Shown here one piece after another: positions 44,692 to 54,296 of a DNA stretch of 64,000 bases (the stretch's first letter is position 1; the number at the start of each line of letters is the position of its first letter). Under the pieces are notes generated by a model that was not told the origin of the DNA, did no database searches, and saw nothing but the letters and a program-made list of their open reading frames with translations. Made by a program: the position numbers and the translations under genes. The DNA lies in NCBI RefSeq assembly GCF_016463975.1, contig NZ_JAEMNX010000009.1, positions 106,543-170,542 of the forward strand, written 5' to 3'. The DNA comes from Marinomonas transparens (GTDB lineage: Bacteria > Pseudomonadota > Gammaproteobacteria > Pseudomonadales > Marinomonadaceae).

Positions 44692-45713
44692 TCGTCGTCC
44701 TCAACTAAAAAAGATAATAGGTTTTCAAGTGTTGAAACCGAATCTTCCGTGAACAGTAATAATAAGTCGCAACTAATTTGATAGTTCTCCACTTCATACA
44801 CAATTTCTACCGCTAAGGTTCGCTTCCACGTTGCCTTCTTAACATTAATAAGGTCACCAATTTTGACATGCTGCCCCAATAGTATTGGGTGGCTATGACT
44901 AAAATCGATGTTTATTTGTTTGCCAATCGCCGTCATAAACGGACCAACCAATACAGAGCTAACATCCATTAGTAACTCGATTTCTAACTCTCTGGTAATT
45001 TGCTCCTTCACGCCCAACAGTTTTGCCATATCAGGAAAACTAGAGTCATTAAAAATAAGCAGGGCTTCAAAAGCAATACCAGAGCCAACAAAGCCCTGAG
45101 AGACCGCAGAGCAATTGTCGTCTTTAACGCTATAATCAAGCGCCATTTGAAGTTCGCCCACTTCGAGTATGTTCACTTTTGGAACAGGCAATTTGATAAA
45201 GACATTCAGCATGTCCGCTAAGACACTGGCGGCACGACCCATGGCAATATTTGAAATTTCTTGCAGGCAATCGTTAAGCGTAAACTCTTCAGCGGCACTA
45301 CTTTGATCAACCGCAGGGACATTGTCTGAAGATTGCTCACCTACTGAAAATAAATTCAAAGAAACCAATAACTCATGAATCTCTTCGGTACTGGCGGGCT
45401 TCTTCTGAAAAGCAATTGCCCCCATGTCTTTCACTCGCTGAATCGCCTGTGGCTGGACATCACCTGACACAACAATGACCGCAGGCACTGGCGTTGTAAA
45501 AGACTGCAACGCATCAAGTGTTTGATAGCCATCTTTAACCGGCATGTTTAAATCTAGAAACAGAATATCAAAAGCAGTCGACGTTATTAGGTCTAAAGCT
45601 TCCTGACCATTTTCAGCGTATTCAAGCTCGACATCCCAGCCTGATGGTAAAGTTCTTGCTAGCTGCTTCCTAGCAATTTTGGAGTCATCACAGATCAGTA
45701 CTCGTGTACTCAT
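44688..45713 (-). CDS. Response regulator with CheC/CheX-like output domain
   Basis: This 341-residue protein has an N-terminal receiver (CDDSKIARKQLARTL, phospho-acceptor Asp54 in LFLDLNMPVKDG, Thr/Ser region VVSGD and Lys in FQKKP) and a C-terminal domain of the CheC/CheX/FliY phosphatase class (about 145-341). The class signature E-x-x-N is seen in LQEISNIAMGRAA. CheC proteins dephosphorylate CheY-P. Fusion to a receiver suggests phosphorylation-controlled phosphatase action. No chemotaxis gene is adjacent, only the PAS protein. Confidence 0.8.
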   Translation of the reverse strand: MSTRVLICDDSKIARKQLARTLPSGWDVELEYAENGQEALDLITSTAFDILFLDLNMPVKDGYQTLDALQSFTTPVPAVIVVSGDVQPQAIQRVKDMGAIAFQKKPASTEEIHELLVSLNLFSVGEQSSDNVPAVDQSSAAEEFTLNDCLQEISNIAMGRAASVLADMLNVFIKLPVPKVNILEVGELQMALDYSVKDDNCSAVSQGFVGSGIAFEALLIFNDSSFPDMAKLLGVKEQITRELEIELLMDVSSVLVGPFMTAIGKQINIDFSHSHPILLGQHVKIGDLINVKKATWKRTLAVEIVYEVENYQISCDLLLLFTEDSVSTLENLLSFLVEDDE

Positions 45714-45897
45714 TAACTTTCTCTTCCCAATTGGGTGTAATTAACTAATTGCAAATTATTAACCATATAAAATATGTGCATATAATAATGCAAATCCCTT
45801 TATTTTGTATAAATAATATTCACTTAACAGTCTTAGTACTCTTTTTCTTAAAGCTATTCATCAGTGTAGAAGTGAATAAACGTTTTTACTCAAAAAA

Positions 45898-47085
45898 CTA
45901 AGTGAAAGACAGTAAAGCCCTTGCAACAAGGCCCTCATCGTAACGATCCACTTTACTGATCATTAGGGGCGTTTTAATCACCTCTATCTTCATTTCTCGC
46001 AATCGATCTAAATCAATAACACCATAATCATAGGTTTCATCGAGTAATAAATAATCCAAAGCAGTAAAACTATTTTCATCCACCTTTGCATCAGCCAACA
46101 CAGTCGATATCAAACGCTCAATGCATTCCATCAAGGATAAACCCTGCTGTTCAGGGTCAACGCCTAAATTGGGCAAATACACTTTAGGGTTTGGGTTACG
46201 GCAAATAGAACGACCAACACCTTCTGGCAATAAGTTCGCCAGCAAACTGCTATAAAAGCTACCAGGGGGATAACAAATCAAATCCGCACCTTCAATGGAA
46301 CCCTTGCGATCATCCGCGATATATTGGTTAATAGGAGCAACTTTACGCAGGCCTTTATTCAGCCACATATGTTTGATGGGGCTGTTTAATAATGCTGTCT
46401 CTTTACCCGTAATATTATGCTGGCCTAACACTGTAGCCCCGTCTTCCAACTCAACCCCAAGATGAAAAGAGGCATCCAGCGTAGTTTTCACTTCTCCCAA
46501 GGCCTTTATTAAGCGAGAGAATAAAAACACCATTGGGTCTAGCTCTTGCTGATTGTTTAAATAGCCCCCCGCCATAATGAGATTACCGATACTAGCGCCA
46601 CGTAAATCAAATAAGTCATCGATGCGTTCTTGTGTCACCGCTAACTGGGTTTGAATTAGCTCTTTCATCGGGTTGGGAATACAAGCAATCAACGGGTGCT
46701 CACCCAAGACGAGCTGTTGCAGCTGCTCTTTTAAAACACCTTCTGATGCTTGCGACTCTAATCGATGAGTAAACAAGGCATAGACCTCTGGCTGCCCCAT
46801 TACAGTTTCATCTGCCAGCGCCATCAAACGACTGCGTAAGTCTCCCACCGCCGGCATATCAAATTGCGCTCTTAGGCGCGCCGAACTCCCTCCTGAGTCA
46901 AAGGGGGTCACCAAATGTACTGAATGATGGGTATATTCTTTAAATACTCTGCTAATTTTATTTAAGGCCGAGCCGCCGCTAAAAAAAAGCACTTTAGGCC
47001 CCTGTTCAGGCAAGCTCTGATAACGATGTGCCCGAACTGGGTCCGGCATAATCAAACGACGCCAAGTACGCAAAGTGCTAGACAT
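45898..47085 (-). CDS. CofD/YvcK-like protein, resembling the 'GAK system' CofD-like family
   Basis: This 395-residue protein has the CofD fold used by 2-phospho-L-lactate transferase and YvcK: VLFFSGGSALNKISRVFKEYTHHSVHLVTPFDSGGSS near residues 32-68, followed by MPAVGDLRSRL, a VGDLR motif. Further on, YPPGSFYSSLLANLLPEGV matches the GSxxTSxxP-type region. The starting segment MSSTLRTWRRLIMPDPVRAHRY resembles the CofD-like member of the so-called GAK system. Its reported partners, an ATP-grasp enzyme and a small XXXCH protein, are not in the window. Function is unknown. Confidence 0.7.
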   Translation of the reverse strand: MSSTLRTWRRLIMPDPVRAHRYQSLPEQGPKVLFFSGGSALNKISRVFKEYTHHSVHLVTPFDSGGSSARLRAQFDMPAVGDLRSRLMALADETVMGQPEVYALFTHRLESQASEGVLKEQLQQLVLGEHPLIACIPNPMKELIQTQLAVTQERIDDLFDLRGASIGNLIMAGGYLNNQQELDPMVFLFSRLIKALGEVKTTLDASFHLGVELEDGATVLGQHNITGKETALLNSPIKHMWLNKGLRKVAPINQYIADDRKGSIEGADLICYPPGSFYSSLLANLLPEGVGRSICRNPNPKVYLPNLGVDPEQQGLSLMECIERLISTVLADAKVDENSFTALDYLLLDETYDYGVIDLDRLREMKIEVIKTPLMISKVDRYDEGLVARALLSFT

Positions 47086-47343
47086 AAAAAGACAACCCTA
47101 TCCGTAAAAGTATCACTTCAGACATAATGGTCTAAAACAACACAATGAATATAAAAGAGTGTAAACCGTGACGCGGAGGTTTCAAACCAACACACCCTAC
47201 TTTTTTGTTTCTTAACGTATTTTTGAGGGGATAGCTGGTTTGATTTTGGCCACATATAACGCACAATACTAGAGCAGACAAGCATCTGCTTTAATTACCT
47301 TTAGATACAGTCATTTTAAAAACAACTCTTTTTAGGACATGCA

Positions 47344-48111
47344 ATGGAAACTAAGACCAATGGCTCCTCACTGAGTAAAGCCCTCAATATGCTTAATCAT
47401 GTTTGCACGTCACCGGTTCCTTTACGGTTTGCCGAGTTAGTCGACTTATCCGAATTACCAAAAGCCACCGCACACCGCCAATTAAACACACTACTTGAAC
47501 ATGGACTCGTGCGTTTTGATGAACACAGCCAAGCCTACTATCCGGGTTATGGCCTGCTAACCTTAGCTCATAGAACTTGGGCAAACTTAGATATTAGAGA
47601 CGTCGCCGCCTCACCTATGCGAGGCTTATGGGCTGCCACTCAAGAGACCATCCACCTCGCCGTACTTGACGATGGAGAAGTCATTTATATCGATAAATTA
47701 GAGAGCCCAAAGAGTCTGCGTCTATATTCTGCCGTAGGTAAAAAAGGCCCCGCCTACTGTACAGGTGTCGGCAAGGCCATTCTGGCGTTCTTACCGAACG
47801 AGAAACAACAAGCCGCCATTGCTTCACAATCTTTCTTCCGTCACACAGAACATACTCTAGACAGCCCAGAAGCATTACAAATAGAACTAGATACCATCAA
47901 GGTGAGTGGTATTTCATTGGATTTGGAAGAACATGAAATGGGGATTAAATGCGCGGCGGCCACTATTTTCAATGCTCTCAATGAACCTGTAGCAGCAATC
48001 AGTGTCACCGCCCCTTCCTTTCGAGTAGATGATGACACTTTTATTGAGATGCAAAGCCAAGTAAAAGCCGCTGCGGATGATATATCCAAACGTTTAGGCG
48101 CTTGCAACTAA
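47344..48111 (+). CDS. IclR-family transcription regulator
   Basis: This 255-residue regulator has an N-terminal winged HTH (FAELVDLSELPKATAHRQLNTLLEHGLV) and a C-terminal effector domain (about 95-250) with GPAYCTGVGKAILAFLP, the usual IclR motif. Effectors are typically small organic acids. It starts at ATG 47344. The next gene (DUF808) follows after 22 bp and may be in the same transcript, though its function gives no hint of a target. No metabolic gene is adjacent, so the regulon is unknown. Confidence 0.88.
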   Translation: METKTNGSSLSKALNMLNHVCTSPVPLRFAELVDLSELPKATAHRQLNTLLEHGLVRFDEHSQAYYPGYGLLTLAHRTWANLDIRDVAASPMRGLWAATQETIHLAVLDDGEVIYIDKLESPKSLRLYSAVGKKGPAYCTGVGKAILAFLPNEKQQAAIASQSFFRHTEHTLDSPEALQIELDTIKVSGISLDLEEHEMGIKCAAATIFNALNEPVAAISVTAPSFRVDDDTFIEMQSQVKAAADDISKRLGACN

Positions 48112-48133
48112 CCGACTCTTAGAGAAAACGACA

Positions 48134-49054
48134 ATGGCAATGACTGGATTACTGGCACTATTAGACGATATCACCACCCTACTGGATGATGTCGCCGTTT
48201 TCTCTAAAGTGGCAGCCAAGAAAACCGCTGGGGTACTAGGTGATGACCTTGCGCTCAATGCTGAGCAAGTCTCTGGGGTAAAAGCTGATAGAGAACTGCC
48301 TGTGGTCTGGGCAGTTGCCAAAGGGTCATTCCTCAACAAGTTAATTCTAGTGCCTCTCGCCCTCGCGATCAGTGCCTTTATTCCTTGGTTAATTCAGCCT
48401 TTATTAATGCTTGGTGGCTTGTACCTATGCTTCGAAGGTGTCGAAAAGGTTCTACACTATTTTCAACACGACGACGAAAAACAAACTCTCAGGAAAAACC
48501 TACAACAAGCCGAGTCGGCGCCTGAATTACTGGCGCTAGAAAACAATAAAGTAAAGGGCGCCATTCGTACTGACTTTGTTCTCTCTGCGGAGATTATTGT
48601 CATCTCACTTGGCACAGTAGCGGGCCAAGACCTAGTAACCCAAGCTCTCGTTGTCAGTCTAATCGCCATTGTCGTCACCCTTGGTGTCTATGCCTTGGTA
48701 GGGGTGATTGTTCGTCTTGATGATATTGGCCTGTACTTATTCCAATCCACCAATAAACTAGTGAAGGTGTTTGGCAATGCCATTTTAAAAGGCGCACCTA
48801 TGCTCATACGTCTACTTACTATCGTGGGAACCATTACCATGTTTTTAGTGGGTGGCGGTATTTTTGTCCATGGTTTGCCTACCCTACATCACCTCGCAGG
48901 GATGGCTGTTGCTGGCGAAATCGCTCAATACCCCATTATAACAGGCGCTATCAATACTGGCATCAGCTTAGCCGTAGGACTTGCCCTTGGCGGAGTTACC
49001 GTTTGGATCGCTTCGTTTTTCCCCAAGAAGACACCCAAAAAAAACATCAAGTAA
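48134..49054 (+). CDS. DUF808 (YedI-type) membrane protein
   Basis: This 306-residue inner-membrane protein, with the same length as E. coli YedI, begins with MTGLLALLDDITTLLDDVAVFSKVAAKKTAGVLGDDLALNA spread over residues 3-43, the family's conserved N-terminal part. The rest has about six membrane segments (LGGLYLCFEGVEKVLHYF, LVTQALVVSLIAIVVTLGVYA). The role is unknown. A following gene on the other strand is convergent. Confidence 0.85.
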   Translation: MAMTGLLALLDDITTLLDDVAVFSKVAAKKTAGVLGDDLALNAEQVSGVKADRELPVVWAVAKGSFLNKLILVPLALAISAFIPWLIQPLLMLGGLYLCFEGVEKVLHYFQHDDEKQTLRKNLQQAESAPELLALENNKVKGAIRTDFVLSAEIIVISLGTVAGQDLVTQALVVSLIAIVVTLGVYALVGVIVRLDDIGLYLFQSTNKLVKVFGNAILKGAPMLIRLLTIVGTITMFLVGGGIFVHGLPTLHHLAGMAVAGEIAQYPIITGAINTGISLAVGLALGGVTVWIASFFPKKTPKKNIK

Positions 49055-49063
49055 AGAAGAGTT

Positions 49064-49864
49064 CTAACGCCGTGCAGACAAAATAAAGTCGGCTAATTCG
49101 GCAAAGCCTAACCCACCCGGTTGAGTAGTTTGGTAACCGGGTAAATAGTGCATTTTTGACAGATGCTCACTAATATTTGCCACACCAACACTCAATGGAA
49201 AACGAGCAAACATACTTTCGTCATTAGGCGCATCGCCTACGTATAACACCTGCACCTTTTGCTCCGTATCGCTTAAACCATAAACCTGACTTAGTATTCG
49301 TTGCGCCATGGCAAACTTATCATATCCTTCCGAGCACACATTAATATGAATTGAACTGGCTTTCGCATTAATGCCTAATGCTATCAAGGCGTCTAGACAG
49401 GCTTCTTTTTCCTCAAGGGCGGCAGGTTTAATGTCTTGAGCGTAATCAATCGCCACATCCGTTAGACGATATGCTTGATCGCGGGCTAAGCGCAAAATTG
49501 GGAACGCCTGCAGAACGTCGGTGACTTTTGCTAACAAACGAGACTGCTCATCTCGCATAACTTGCTCATCACGCCAGAATTGGTAGGTCAGCCGCTGATC
49601 AGTTGTTTTACCAATAAAACAGGCCCCGCCTTCGGTAATCACCCCATCAACAGGTAAGGTGCGCGCGATCATATCAGACCACCCCGCACAGCCTCCTGTT
49701 ACAGGAATAACCCTAATATCATTCGCTTGTAACTGGGCTAAAGCCTGCAAGGTTTCTACGGGTAATTGTCCCAACCAAGTTAAGGTATCATCCACATCCG
49801 TGAGGATAAAACGTAAGCCTCGGCAATGATGTGAAGCAAGGTCAGAAAGAGAAGAGATAGACAT
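49064..49864 (-). CDS. HAD-IIB family phosphatase
   Basis: This Cof-type HAD protein has motif I LTDVDDTLTW (DxD), motif II VTGG, and motif IV YVGDAPNDESMF, with a C2 cap in between. Similar proteins include sucrose- or mannosyl-phosphoglycerate-phosphatase-like enzymes, but the substrate is undetermined. It starts at the second of two close ATG codons (49864), because AGGA is properly spaced to that one. It is the last gene of the ugp region, 7 bp after the DeoR-type regulator stop, so a sugar or polyol phosphate is likely. Confidence 0.8.
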   Translation of the reverse strand: MSISSLSDLASHHCRGLRFILTDVDDTLTWLGQLPVETLQALAQLQANDIRVIPVTGGCAGWSDMIARTLPVDGVITEGGACFIGKTTDQRLTYQFWRDEQVMRDEQSRLLAKVTDVLQAFPILRLARDQAYRLTDVAIDYAQDIKPAALEEKEACLDALIALGINAKASSIHINVCSEGYDKFAMAQRILSQVYGLSDTEQKVQVLYVGDAPNDESMFARFPLSVGVANISEHLSKMHYLPGYQTTQPGGLGFAELADFILSARR

Positions 49865-49871
49865 AGCCATC

Positions 49872-50630
49872 CTAGGAGCAAAGTTGAATCTGAACACCTT
49901 GTGAGGTGAGTAAATGGGTTTGTTCTGTTGTTAAGTAATCACTGAACAGCCAATCGACCGCCATAAAAGGATGCACGCGGGCCATCGCCTTACGGCCCCA
50001 TTTATGTTGATCTGCCACCAGCAAACTATGACGGCTTTGTTCGACTAAAACTCGGCTCACTGCCGCTTCTTCTGGGTCAAAGTCTAATATACCCTGCCCC
50101 TCATCCATGCCACCGCAACCAAGTACACCATAATCAAAATAATATTGCCTAAGACCGGACAAGGTCTCTTCGCCCACTAAATCATGATGTCGATGTCGCA
50201 GTTTTCCAGCTAGTACACGAACACGAATATCTGGGTTATTGCCTAGGATAGTCGCCACCGTTAAGTTATTCGTAAATACCTGTAAGTGCCGATGAGATAA
50301 TAAGGCCTTAGCAACATATTCTACTGTGGTACCAACCCCTAAAAAGACAGAAGCCCCATCAGGAATCATTTTCGCTGCTTGATGAGCAATCGCACTTTTA
50401 GCATCCCCATTCAAAAACAAGCGGTGATCAAAGGGCAAGTTTTCAGTACTGGAAACAGGTGCAATTCCGCCATGGGTTCGTCTTACTAAATGCCGTTCAG
50501 CAAGCTGATTAATGTCTTTTCGGATGGTTTGAGAAGACACAGAAAAACGCGTCACCATGTCCTCTACCAAGAGCCTATCTTCTTGCTGAACCCAGTTAAG
50601 TATTTGTTGCTGCCGCTCGTTCAAGTCCAA
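49872..50630 (-). CDS. DeoR/GlpR-family regulator
   Basis: This 252-residue repressor has an N-terminal DeoR HTH (MDLNERQQQILNWVQQE and VSSQTIRKDINQLAERHLVRRTHGG) and the DeoR C-terminal sensor (DGASVFLGVGTTVEYVAKAL, CGGMDEGQGILDFDPEEA). These sensors bind sugar phosphates such as glycerol-3-phosphate. It is encoded in the ugp operon region downstream of ugpQ and may control the operon; a TTTCATTTGAAA palindrome lies upstream of ugpB. Confidence 0.88.
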   Translation of the reverse strand: MDLNERQQQILNWVQQEDRLLVEDMVTRFSVSSQTIRKDINQLAERHLVRRTHGGIAPVSSTENLPFDHRLFLNGDAKSAIAHQAAKMIPDGASVFLGVGTTVEYVAKALLSHRHLQVFTNNLTVATILGNNPDIRVRVLAGKLRHRHHDLVGEETLSGLRQYYFDYGVLGCGGMDEGQGILDFDPEEAAVSRVLVEQSRHSLLVADQHKWGRKAMARVHPFMAVDWLFSDYLTTEQTHLLTSQGVQIQLCS

Positions 50631-50645
50631 AGTCAGGCCCTTCTC

Positions 50646-51389
50646 CTAATCAATAAATGATGCAAACTGCGTAGGGTCATCGGTAATAATGGCATCCATT
50701 CCCCATTGCCAATGAGATTCCACCAACTGAGGCTCATTGGCGGTATAACAAAGTAACTTATAACCTGCCGCTTTGACTGCCTGAGCCTGCTGTTTCGTCA
50801 AACAAGCATAATCACAATTTAGGCTATAAGCCTCAATGCTTTCTAACTGTGCTTGCCAATCTTGCGGAATATTTTCATACAATTGAGCTAGATGACGGGT
50901 TTTATTTATCTGATAACATAATTGTAAAGCCTCATAATTAAAGCTAGAAATCATCAATTTGTCGTTATCTTTCCAATGTCTCTGCAAAATATCCATGACC
51001 GCAGGCACAATGCTTTCAACATCCGCTTCATCATGTTTAATTTCTAGGTTTAAACCTAGATTTAAAGATTGAATACAGTCTAATGCTTCCAGTAAAGTGG
51101 GTATTTTCTCCCCAACAAAATCAGATGAAAAATACCCTCCCGCATCTAGGGCCGCTACCTCCTCTGGCAGAACTTGGCGAGTCACGCCTGAGCCATTAGT
51201 GCAACGATCTAGCTTATCGTCATGAAAAATGATCAAACCGCCTTGGGCAATCAAATAAACATCAATTTCAACCCAAGTAACACCGGCTCGTGCTGCAGCA
51301 CGGATAGATGACAAGGTATTTTCTGGCGCTAACAAAGCCGCACCACGGTGCCCCATCACCCTTGTTTTTAAAATATCCGTTGTCGACAT
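50646..51389 (-). CDS. ugpQ: Glycerophosphodiester phosphodiesterase
   Basis: This cytoplasmic enzyme cleaves glycerophosphodiesters to glycerol-3-phosphate and an alcohol. Motifs of the GDPD barrel: GHRGAALLAPENTLSS (catalytic His), WVEIDVYL, IIFHDDKLDRCTNGSG (second His), and LNLEIKHD. I placed the start at ATG 51389 with AAAGGAAAAG before it; the longer reading runs into ugpC. It has no signal peptide, in keeping with UgpQ, and it follows ugpC. Confidence 0.9.
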   Translation of the reverse strand: MSTTDILKTRVMGHRGAALLAPENTLSSIRAAARAGVTWVEIDVYLIAQGGLIIFHDDKLDRCTNGSGVTRQVLPEEVAALDAGGYFSSDFVGEKIPTLLEALDCIQSLNLGLNLEIKHDEADVESIVPAVMDILQRHWKDNDKLMISSFNYEALQLCYQINKTRHLAQLYENIPQDWQAQLESIEAYSLNCDYACLTKQQAQAVKAAGYKLLCYTANEPQLVESHWQWGMDAIITDDPTQFASFID

Positions 51390-51411
51390 CTTTTCCTTTC
51401 GCATCTTACCC

Positions 51412-52479
51412 TCATAACCTTTGCTGAGTGATGGCATCAAAAATATGCCAATGAGTTGCTGGTGCTGATAACCAAAGCAAGCTATTTAACTCTGGATTAT
51501 GTGGCCCTGCAAGGCGCACTACCATGGCTTTTCCCTGCACTGAACCATCTTTTAATACCCCATGCACAAGGGTTTCAGCGCCAAGTGATTCTACCGCGAG
51601 AATTTCTAAAGCAAAATCCGCATCTTGCTCATCAACAATGGCCAAATGCTCAGGACGAATCCCCCACACAATACTGCCACGGTGAGCATGAGGTAACGGC
51701 AGATACAGCGATTCCGACAAGCTCACGCCTTTCTCGGTAAGATTAGCATCAAACAAGTTCATTGACGGCGAACCAATAAACGCTGCTACAAAAGGCGTGG
51801 CTGGTTTGTTATACAAATCCATTGGCGTGCCTATCTGCTCGGCCACGCCTTTATTCAATACCACCAAACGATCAGCTAAAGTCATCGCTTCCACTTGATC
51901 GTGAGTCACATATAAGGTGGTGGTGCCTAATTTACGCTGTAATTGACGAATTTCCATGCGCATTTGCACGCGTAATTTAGCATCAAGATTCGATAACGGC
52001 TCATCAAACAGAAACACCTTTGGGTCACGTACCATAGCCCGCCCCATAGCAACCCGCTGACGCTGACCACCAGACAGTTCTCTAGGTTTACGCTCTAACA
52101 GTTCTTCCAACCCCAACATGGTCGCCACCGCATTCACCTTCTCGGCGATGACCGCTTTACTTGTGCCTCGATTTTTCAACCCATAGGACATATTGCCATA
52201 CACAGACATATGGGGATAAAGCGCATAGTTCTGAAACACCATAGCGATATCACGGTCAGCAGGTTCTTTCTCATTAACCTTATTTCCCTTAATCAACAAA
52301 TCCCCTTGAGTAATGCTTTCAAGGCCCGCCACCATACGTAGCAATGTTGATTTTCCGCAGCCAGAAGGACCAACCAAAACAATAAATTCTCCTTCTTCAA
52401 TAGTGAGGTCCATACTTGGAATCGCACAGAAGCCATTAAGATAGGTTTTACCAATATTCTTCAAAACAACGTCTGACAT
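51412..52479 (-). CDS. ugpC: Glycerol-3-phosphate ABC importer ATPase
   Basis: This MalK-type ATPase, 355 residues, has Walker A GPSGCGKSTLLRM, Q-loop MVFQNYALYPHM, signature LSGGQRQRVAMGRAMV, Walker B VFLFDEPLSNLDAKLR, H-loop YVTHDQVEAM and a C-terminal TOBE regulatory domain (IVWGIRPEHLAI). In E. coli UgpC the same operon order is B-A-E-C-Q. Here the gene lies between ugpE and ugpQ. Confidence 0.9.
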   Translation of the reverse strand: MSDVVLKNIGKTYLNGFCAIPSMDLTIEEGEFIVLVGPSGCGKSTLLRMVAGLESITQGDLLIKGNKVNEKEPADRDIAMVFQNYALYPHMSVYGNMSYGLKNRGTSKAVIAEKVNAVATMLGLEELLERKPRELSGGQRQRVAMGRAMVRDPKVFLFDEPLSNLDAKLRVQMRMEIRQLQRKLGTTTLYVTHDQVEAMTLADRLVVLNKGVAEQIGTPMDLYNKPATPFVAAFIGSPSMNLFDANLTEKGVSLSESLYLPLPHAHRGSIVWGIRPEHLAIVDEQDADFALEILAVESLGAETLVHGVLKDGSVQGKAMVVRLAGPHNPELNSLLWLSAPATHWHIFDAITQQRL

Positions 52480-52482
52480 AAC

Positions 52483-53331
52483 TTATTTCTCCGCGTCCAC
52501 TAGGCCTTTCACAAACAACTTTTGCATACCAATTACGACAGCCACCGGAGGCAGCATCGCGAGCAAAGTGGTCGCCATTATTTGATTCCATGCGATATCG
52601 CCATCATTAACAGACAACATGCGTTTAATACTCATCACTAGGGTGTAATAGGCATCATCTGTAGTGATCAGTAGAGGCCATAAATATTGATTCCAACCAT
52701 AAATAAACAAGATCACAAACAAGGCCGCGATATTCGTCCGAGACATGGGTAGCAAAATATCAAAGAAGAAACGCCATGGCCCAGCACCATCAATTCTGGC
52801 CGCCTCCACCAGCTCACCCGGAATACTCAAAAAGCACTGACGGAATAAGAAAGTCGCCGTAGCACTGGCAATTAAAGGTAAGGTTAATCCCGTATAGCTA
52901 TTAAGCAAATCCAAGTTTGCGACCACCTGATAGGTTGGCACAATCCGCACCTCAACGGGCAGCATTAGGGTCATGAAAATGATCCAAAAACACAGATTAC
53001 GAAACGGAAACCGAAAGAAAACAATGGCATAAGCAGACAACAAGGAAATGGCAATTTTTCCAAAGGTAATTCCTAGCGCCATTACTAAAGAATTCAACAT
53101 CATCACCCAGACAGGTGTATCAATACCATTCCCCGCTTGTTCAAACAGCACAGTTTGCCATGTCTCCATTCCGGCGCTGCCAAACCAAAGTGGAATATGA
53201 CCGACGCCAAACGCGGAAGCTGGGTGTGTCGAAGCAACCAATGCCATCCATACAGGTAAAGCGACTAATGCAATACCCAGCATTAAAGTGGCGTGACTGA
53301 TAAAAGTTAACCAAGGTCGATTTTCTATCAT
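52483..53331 (-). CDS. ugpE: Glycerol-3-phosphate ABC importer permease UgpE
   Basis: This 282-residue MalG-type permease has six membrane helices and the EAA loop [23 protein letters not shown], with the VRIVPTYQV block upstream. The start overlaps the end of ugpA by four bases. With UgpA it forms the channel. Sequence and position support UgpE; the family alone could not distinguish other sugar importers. Confidence 0.9.
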   Translation of the reverse strand: MIENRPWLTFISHATLMLGIALVALPVWMALVASTHPASAFGVGHIPLWFGSAGMETWQTVLFEQAGNGIDTPVWVMMLNSLVMALGITFGKIAISLLSAYAIVFFRFPFRNLCFWIIFMTLMLPVEVRIVPTYQVVANLDLLNSYTGLTLPLIASATATFLFRQCFLSIPGELVEAARIDGAGPWRFFFDILLPMSRTNIAALFVILFIYGWNQYLWPLLITTDDAYYTLVMSIKRMLSVNDGDIAWNQIMATTLLAMLPPVAVVIGMQKLFVKGLVDAEK

Positions 53332-54206
53332 GAGTACTGCACCTTGCGCTCAATGAAACGAAATTGAATCACGGTCAACACACCGACTATTGCCATTAAA
53401 ACAACAGACTGAGCGGCCGACCCACCTAGATCTAAGCCAATAAAGCCGTCTTCGAATACCTTATAAACCAAGGTGTTCGTACTTTGACCCGGGCCACCTT
53501 TGGTCGTGGCATCAATAACACCAAAGGTCTCAAAGAAAGCATAAACAAGATTTACGACCAGTAAGAAGAAAGTCGTTGGTGACAGGAGCGGAAAGACAAT
53601 GGTCCAAAAACGCTTCACTGGACTTGCCCCATCAATAGACGCCGCCTCAATCAAAGATCTTGGGACTGCTTGTAAACCAGCTAAAAAAAACAAGAAGTTA
53701 TAACTAATCTGTTTCCATGTGGAAGCAATAACCACCAATATCATGGCTTGATTACCATCGAGGTAATGATTCCAATCCACGCCTGCCGATCCCAACCATA
53801 AAGCAATTGGCCCCATACTTGGGTCAAATAAAATCCACCACAACACACCCGCTAAGGCTGGCGCCACAGCGTAAGGCCAAATCAACAAGGTTTGATAAGT
53901 CAACTTGCCACGAATGACCCTATCCGCCATGACCGCCAAAAATAACGCTACAGACATACCCATAATTGCCACAGAAAAACTAAAGACGAGCGTGGTTAAC
54001 ATGGATTGGTAATAAAGGGGATCTGTGAACAAATAAACAAAATTTTCTAGGCCGACAAATTCTCGACTTAAACCAAAGGCATCTTCTTGGTAAAACGCTT
54101 GCTCTAAAGCTTGCTCAGCAGGCCAAAGAAAAAAAATGGCCGTGACCAAGAGTTGCGGCAAAAGCAACAACCAAGGCAGGCCTTTTTGAGGGAAGGTAAC
54201 TGTCAT
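53328..54206 (-). CDS. ugpA: Glycerol-3-phosphate ABC importer permease UgpA
   Basis: This MalF-type permease of about 292 residues has six helices. N-terminal helix region [28 protein letters not shown] is the typical UgpA start (residues 8-36), and the EAA loop is [22 protein letters not shown]. The ATG at 54206 is preferred; the longer reading adds only four residues. A hairpin separates it from ugpB. Confidence 0.9.
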   Translation of the reverse strand: MTVTFPQKGLPWLLLLPQLLVTAIFFLWPAEQALEQAFYQEDAFGLSREFVGLENFVYLFTDPLYYQSMLTTLVFSFSVAIMGMSVALFLAVMADRVIRGKLTYQTLLIWPYAVAPALAGVLWWILFDPSMGPIALWLGSAGVDWNHYLDGNQAMILVVIASTWKQISYNFLFFLAGLQAVPRSLIEAASIDGASPVKRFWTIVFPLLSPTTFFLLVVNLVYAFFETFGVIDATTKGGPGQSTNTLVYKVFEDGFIGLDLGGSAAQSVVLMAIVGVLTVIQFRFIERKVQYS

Positions 54207-54260
54207 GGGACAATCCAAACAAAAGAGAACGAAAAATCAAAAATAAAAACCACAAGAAAA

Positions 54261-54286
54261 TACCCTTATGAAGATTCATAAGGGTA
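54261..54286 (-). terminator. Hairpin between ugpB and ugpA
   Basis: TACCCTTATGAA and TTCATAAGGGTA form a perfect 12-bp stem with a two-base loop, ten bases after the ugpB stop. It is followed by TTTTC on the minus strand. Confidence 0.75.
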
Positions 54287-54296
54287 ACTATTTTGC

